DNA of 64,000 nucleotides from Clostridium_F caseinilyticum (lineage in GTDB: Bacteria; Bacillota; Clostridia; Clostridiales; Clostridiaceae), in assembly GCF_046127645.1 (NCBI RefSeq), contig NZ_CP175919.1; one strand, written 5' to 3'. The stretch's first letter is position 1; every line of letters starts with the position of its first letter. The notes below the pieces were generated by a model. It was not told the DNA's origin. It made no database searches and worked only from the letters and a program-made list of their open reading frames with translations. Of this stretch, positions 62,634-64,000 are shown piece by piece. A program made the translations under genes and the position numbers.

Positions 62634-63857
62634 TTATATACCTTTATCTATTAATCTTTCAAATCCGCCCTTAAAATGATTAAAGATCCCTGATTTTCTT
62701 ATATTTCTATCAGAAGTTATTTTAACTTTGCCTATTAAATTACCATCTGAATAAAATTCACATATACCCACTTCTTCATTTATTTTATACTCTTTTTTAT
62801 TTTCATCTATGATACATTTATTAGTTATTTTTGTCTTTTTACCTTTTTCTACTATAGCATTTAGATCTTCACAGGATTTTGACATAAAATATTTATCACC
62901 TTTAGAATTTAATGGTATCTTTGATATTATATCACCTTTTTTAACTAAAGTTTTAGATTCAAATTTTGAAAATCCATAATTCATAAGTTTACTAGCATCT
63001 TTATTTCTTATTTTATAAGTTGGAGCTCCCATTATTACTGCTAACATTCTTACTCCATCTCGTGTTGCTGTAGCTGATATGCAATATTTAGCTTCATCTG
63101 TAAATCCTGTTTTTAATCCATCGCACCCTTTAAAAAATCTAACAAGTTTGTTGTGATTTACTAATCCTATGGGACTTTTTCTTCCTTCTGATATAGTTTC
63201 CATATATGTTCCTGTATATTTTAATATTTGTTTATGTTTTAGTAGTTCTCTTGACATTATAGATATATCATAAGCTGAGGTTTTATGAACTTCTTCAGTT
63301 AATCCAGTACAATTTTTAAAAGATGTATCTTTCATATTTAACTTTTGTGCTCTATCATTCATTAGTTTTACAAATGCCTCTTCACTACCTGCTAAGTATT
63401 CTCCCATAGCCACTGCTGCATCGTTTCCAGAAGCTATTGCTATCCCCTTTAAAAGTTCTTCAACAGTTCTCTCTTCTCCAACATCTAAAAGCATAGTGCT
63501 GCCACCCATTTTTTTAGCATTTTCACTTATAGTAACTTTATCATTTAGTTTTATTTTCCCACTATCTACAGCTTCCATCGTTAGGAGCATTGTCATAATT
63601 TTTGTAACTGATGCTGGAGCAAATTTTTCATGAGAATTTTTTTCATATATAACTTTTCCTGTTGTAGGCTCAATAAGAAGTGCAGATTTAGCTTCTACAT
63701 CTAAACCACTTTCTTCATTAAGATTTTTTTCTTCTGTTTTTTCTTCTTCTTTTAAATTATTTTGTTTACTATACGCACTTACAGGTGTTACAAATACACC
63801 AAAAATAAAAGTTATGGTAATTATTACACTGAAAAAGTAATAAATTTTTCTTTTCAT
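62634..63857 (-). CDS. dacF: D-alanyl-D-alanine carboxypeptidase DacF-like
   Basis: A 407-residue low-molecular-weight PBP. The signal peptide ends near VTPVSAYS (about residue 30). Motifs are SxxK (ASVTKIM), SGN (ASGNDAA) and KTG (LKTGFTD), then a C-terminal PBP5_C domain and an amphipathic tail (GIFNHFKGGFERLIDKGI) that would anchor it to the outer membrane face. Its place beside scpA/scpB matches dacF in other Firmicutes, where it acts in sporulation peptidoglycan. The binding site AAAGGAGGG is good. The last 140 bp of the window upstream of it contain no further gene. Confidence 0.94.
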   Translation of the reverse strand: MKRKIYYFFSVIITITFIFGVFVTPVSAYSKQNNLKEEEKTEEKNLNEESGLDVEAKSALLIEPTTGKVIYEKNSHEKFAPASVTKIMTMLLTMEAVDSGKIKLNDKVTISENAKKMGGSTMLLDVGEERTVEELLKGIAIASGNDAAVAMGEYLAGSEEAFVKLMNDRAQKLNMKDTSFKNCTGLTEEVHKTSAYDISIMSRELLKHKQILKYTGTYMETISEGRKSPIGLVNHNKLVRFFKGCDGLKTGFTDEAKYCISATATRDGVRMLAVIMGAPTYKIRNKDASKLMNYGFSKFESKTLVKKGDIISKIPLNSKGDKYFMSKSCEDLNAIVEKGKKTKITNKCIIDENKKEYKINEEVGICEFYSDGNLIGKVKITSDRNIRKSGIFNHFKGGFERLIDKGI

Positions 63858-64000
63858 TTATATTTCCCTCCTTTACAAATATTTTCTCCTAAATTTCATA
63901 ATATTATCACGGAAAAATTTTCTATAGAATAAAATTAAATTGTATTAGGAGGATTAATAGGATTAATTTAAAGAAAAATATCTCATTCTAAAACAATTAA

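Noticed and set aside
63900..64000. Start of a plus-strand gene at the right edge (AGGAGG at about 63945)
   Set aside because: No ATG/GTG/TTG start at suitable distance, and the nearby frames close within a few codons before the window ends.

Overview
The window is low-GC, AT-rich chromosomal DNA from a spore-forming anaerobic Firmicute. Gene content, codon use and gene order match the proteolytic Clostridium botulinum / C. sporogenes group. Supporting genes are a CotS-type coat protein, GerW, a DacF-type carboxypeptidase, an IspH-ribosomal protein S1 fusion, glutamate dehydrogenase, bifurcating and sensory [FeFe] hydrogenases, and MutL with an endonuclease motif. No rRNA, tRNA, CRISPR array or intact prophage was found; a tyrosine-recombinase 3' end is cut by the left edge.

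Layout. 0-3.3 kb: recombinase tail, a Cys-rich acidic protein, and lexA with an SOS box over its promoter. 1.9-11 kb (minus): miaB, mutS, mutL, miaA, hfq and a PLP lyase, the usual clostridial repair/tRNA-modification cluster. 11.4-14.1 kb (plus): two aminotransferases flanking a 53-codon ORF whose ribosome binding site lies in a 19-bp hairpin. 14-24.4 kb (minus): acetyltransferase, CotS-like protein, ispH-rpsA, cmk, flavoprotein-aroH, an IS200-type transposase fossil, glutamate dehydrogenase, an RpiR regulator and a pseudouridine synthase. 24.45-25.82 kb: a gene-free block bounded by 19-bp inverted repeats and filled with nested hairpins and a decayed transposase. 25.8-39.7 kb: LarA-like protein, cysteine desulfidase-like protein, glycosyltransferase, chemoreceptor, CcdA/thioredoxin pair, nitrilase, an antiporter and small enzymes, with dispersed repeats near 36 kb.

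39.8-44.8 kb (plus): a [2Fe-2S] protein, two sensory-type [FeFe] hydrogenases (H-cluster domain plus PAS) and a SpoIIE/PP2C phosphatase, apparently a hydrogen/redox-sensing signal module. The catalytic electron-bifurcating hydrogenase hydCBA lies at 50.3-54.4 kb (minus), so sensor and enzyme are encoded within 10 kb. 45-48.1 kb: another copy of the 36-kb repeat, traX, and then the least explained part of the window. This is a tandemly duplicated unit, each copy carrying an extended -10 promoter, a structured leader with a possible 18-aa peptide, a 53-aa single-span membrane protein, a structured 3' RNA and a terminator. Differences between the two copies preserve the protein and the RNA helices.

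48.4-64 kb: an ABC-F ATPase, hydCBA, a cation:proton antiporter behind a fluoride riboswitch, an ADP-ribosylglycohydrolase, an AI-2E-family transporter, two DD-carboxypeptidases, DUF2953-gerW, and scpA-scpB.

Best candidates for something undescribed: the duplicated small-protein/RNA units (46.6-47.9 kb), the hairpin-controlled small ORF (12.7 kb), and the sensory hydrogenase-phosphatase module.
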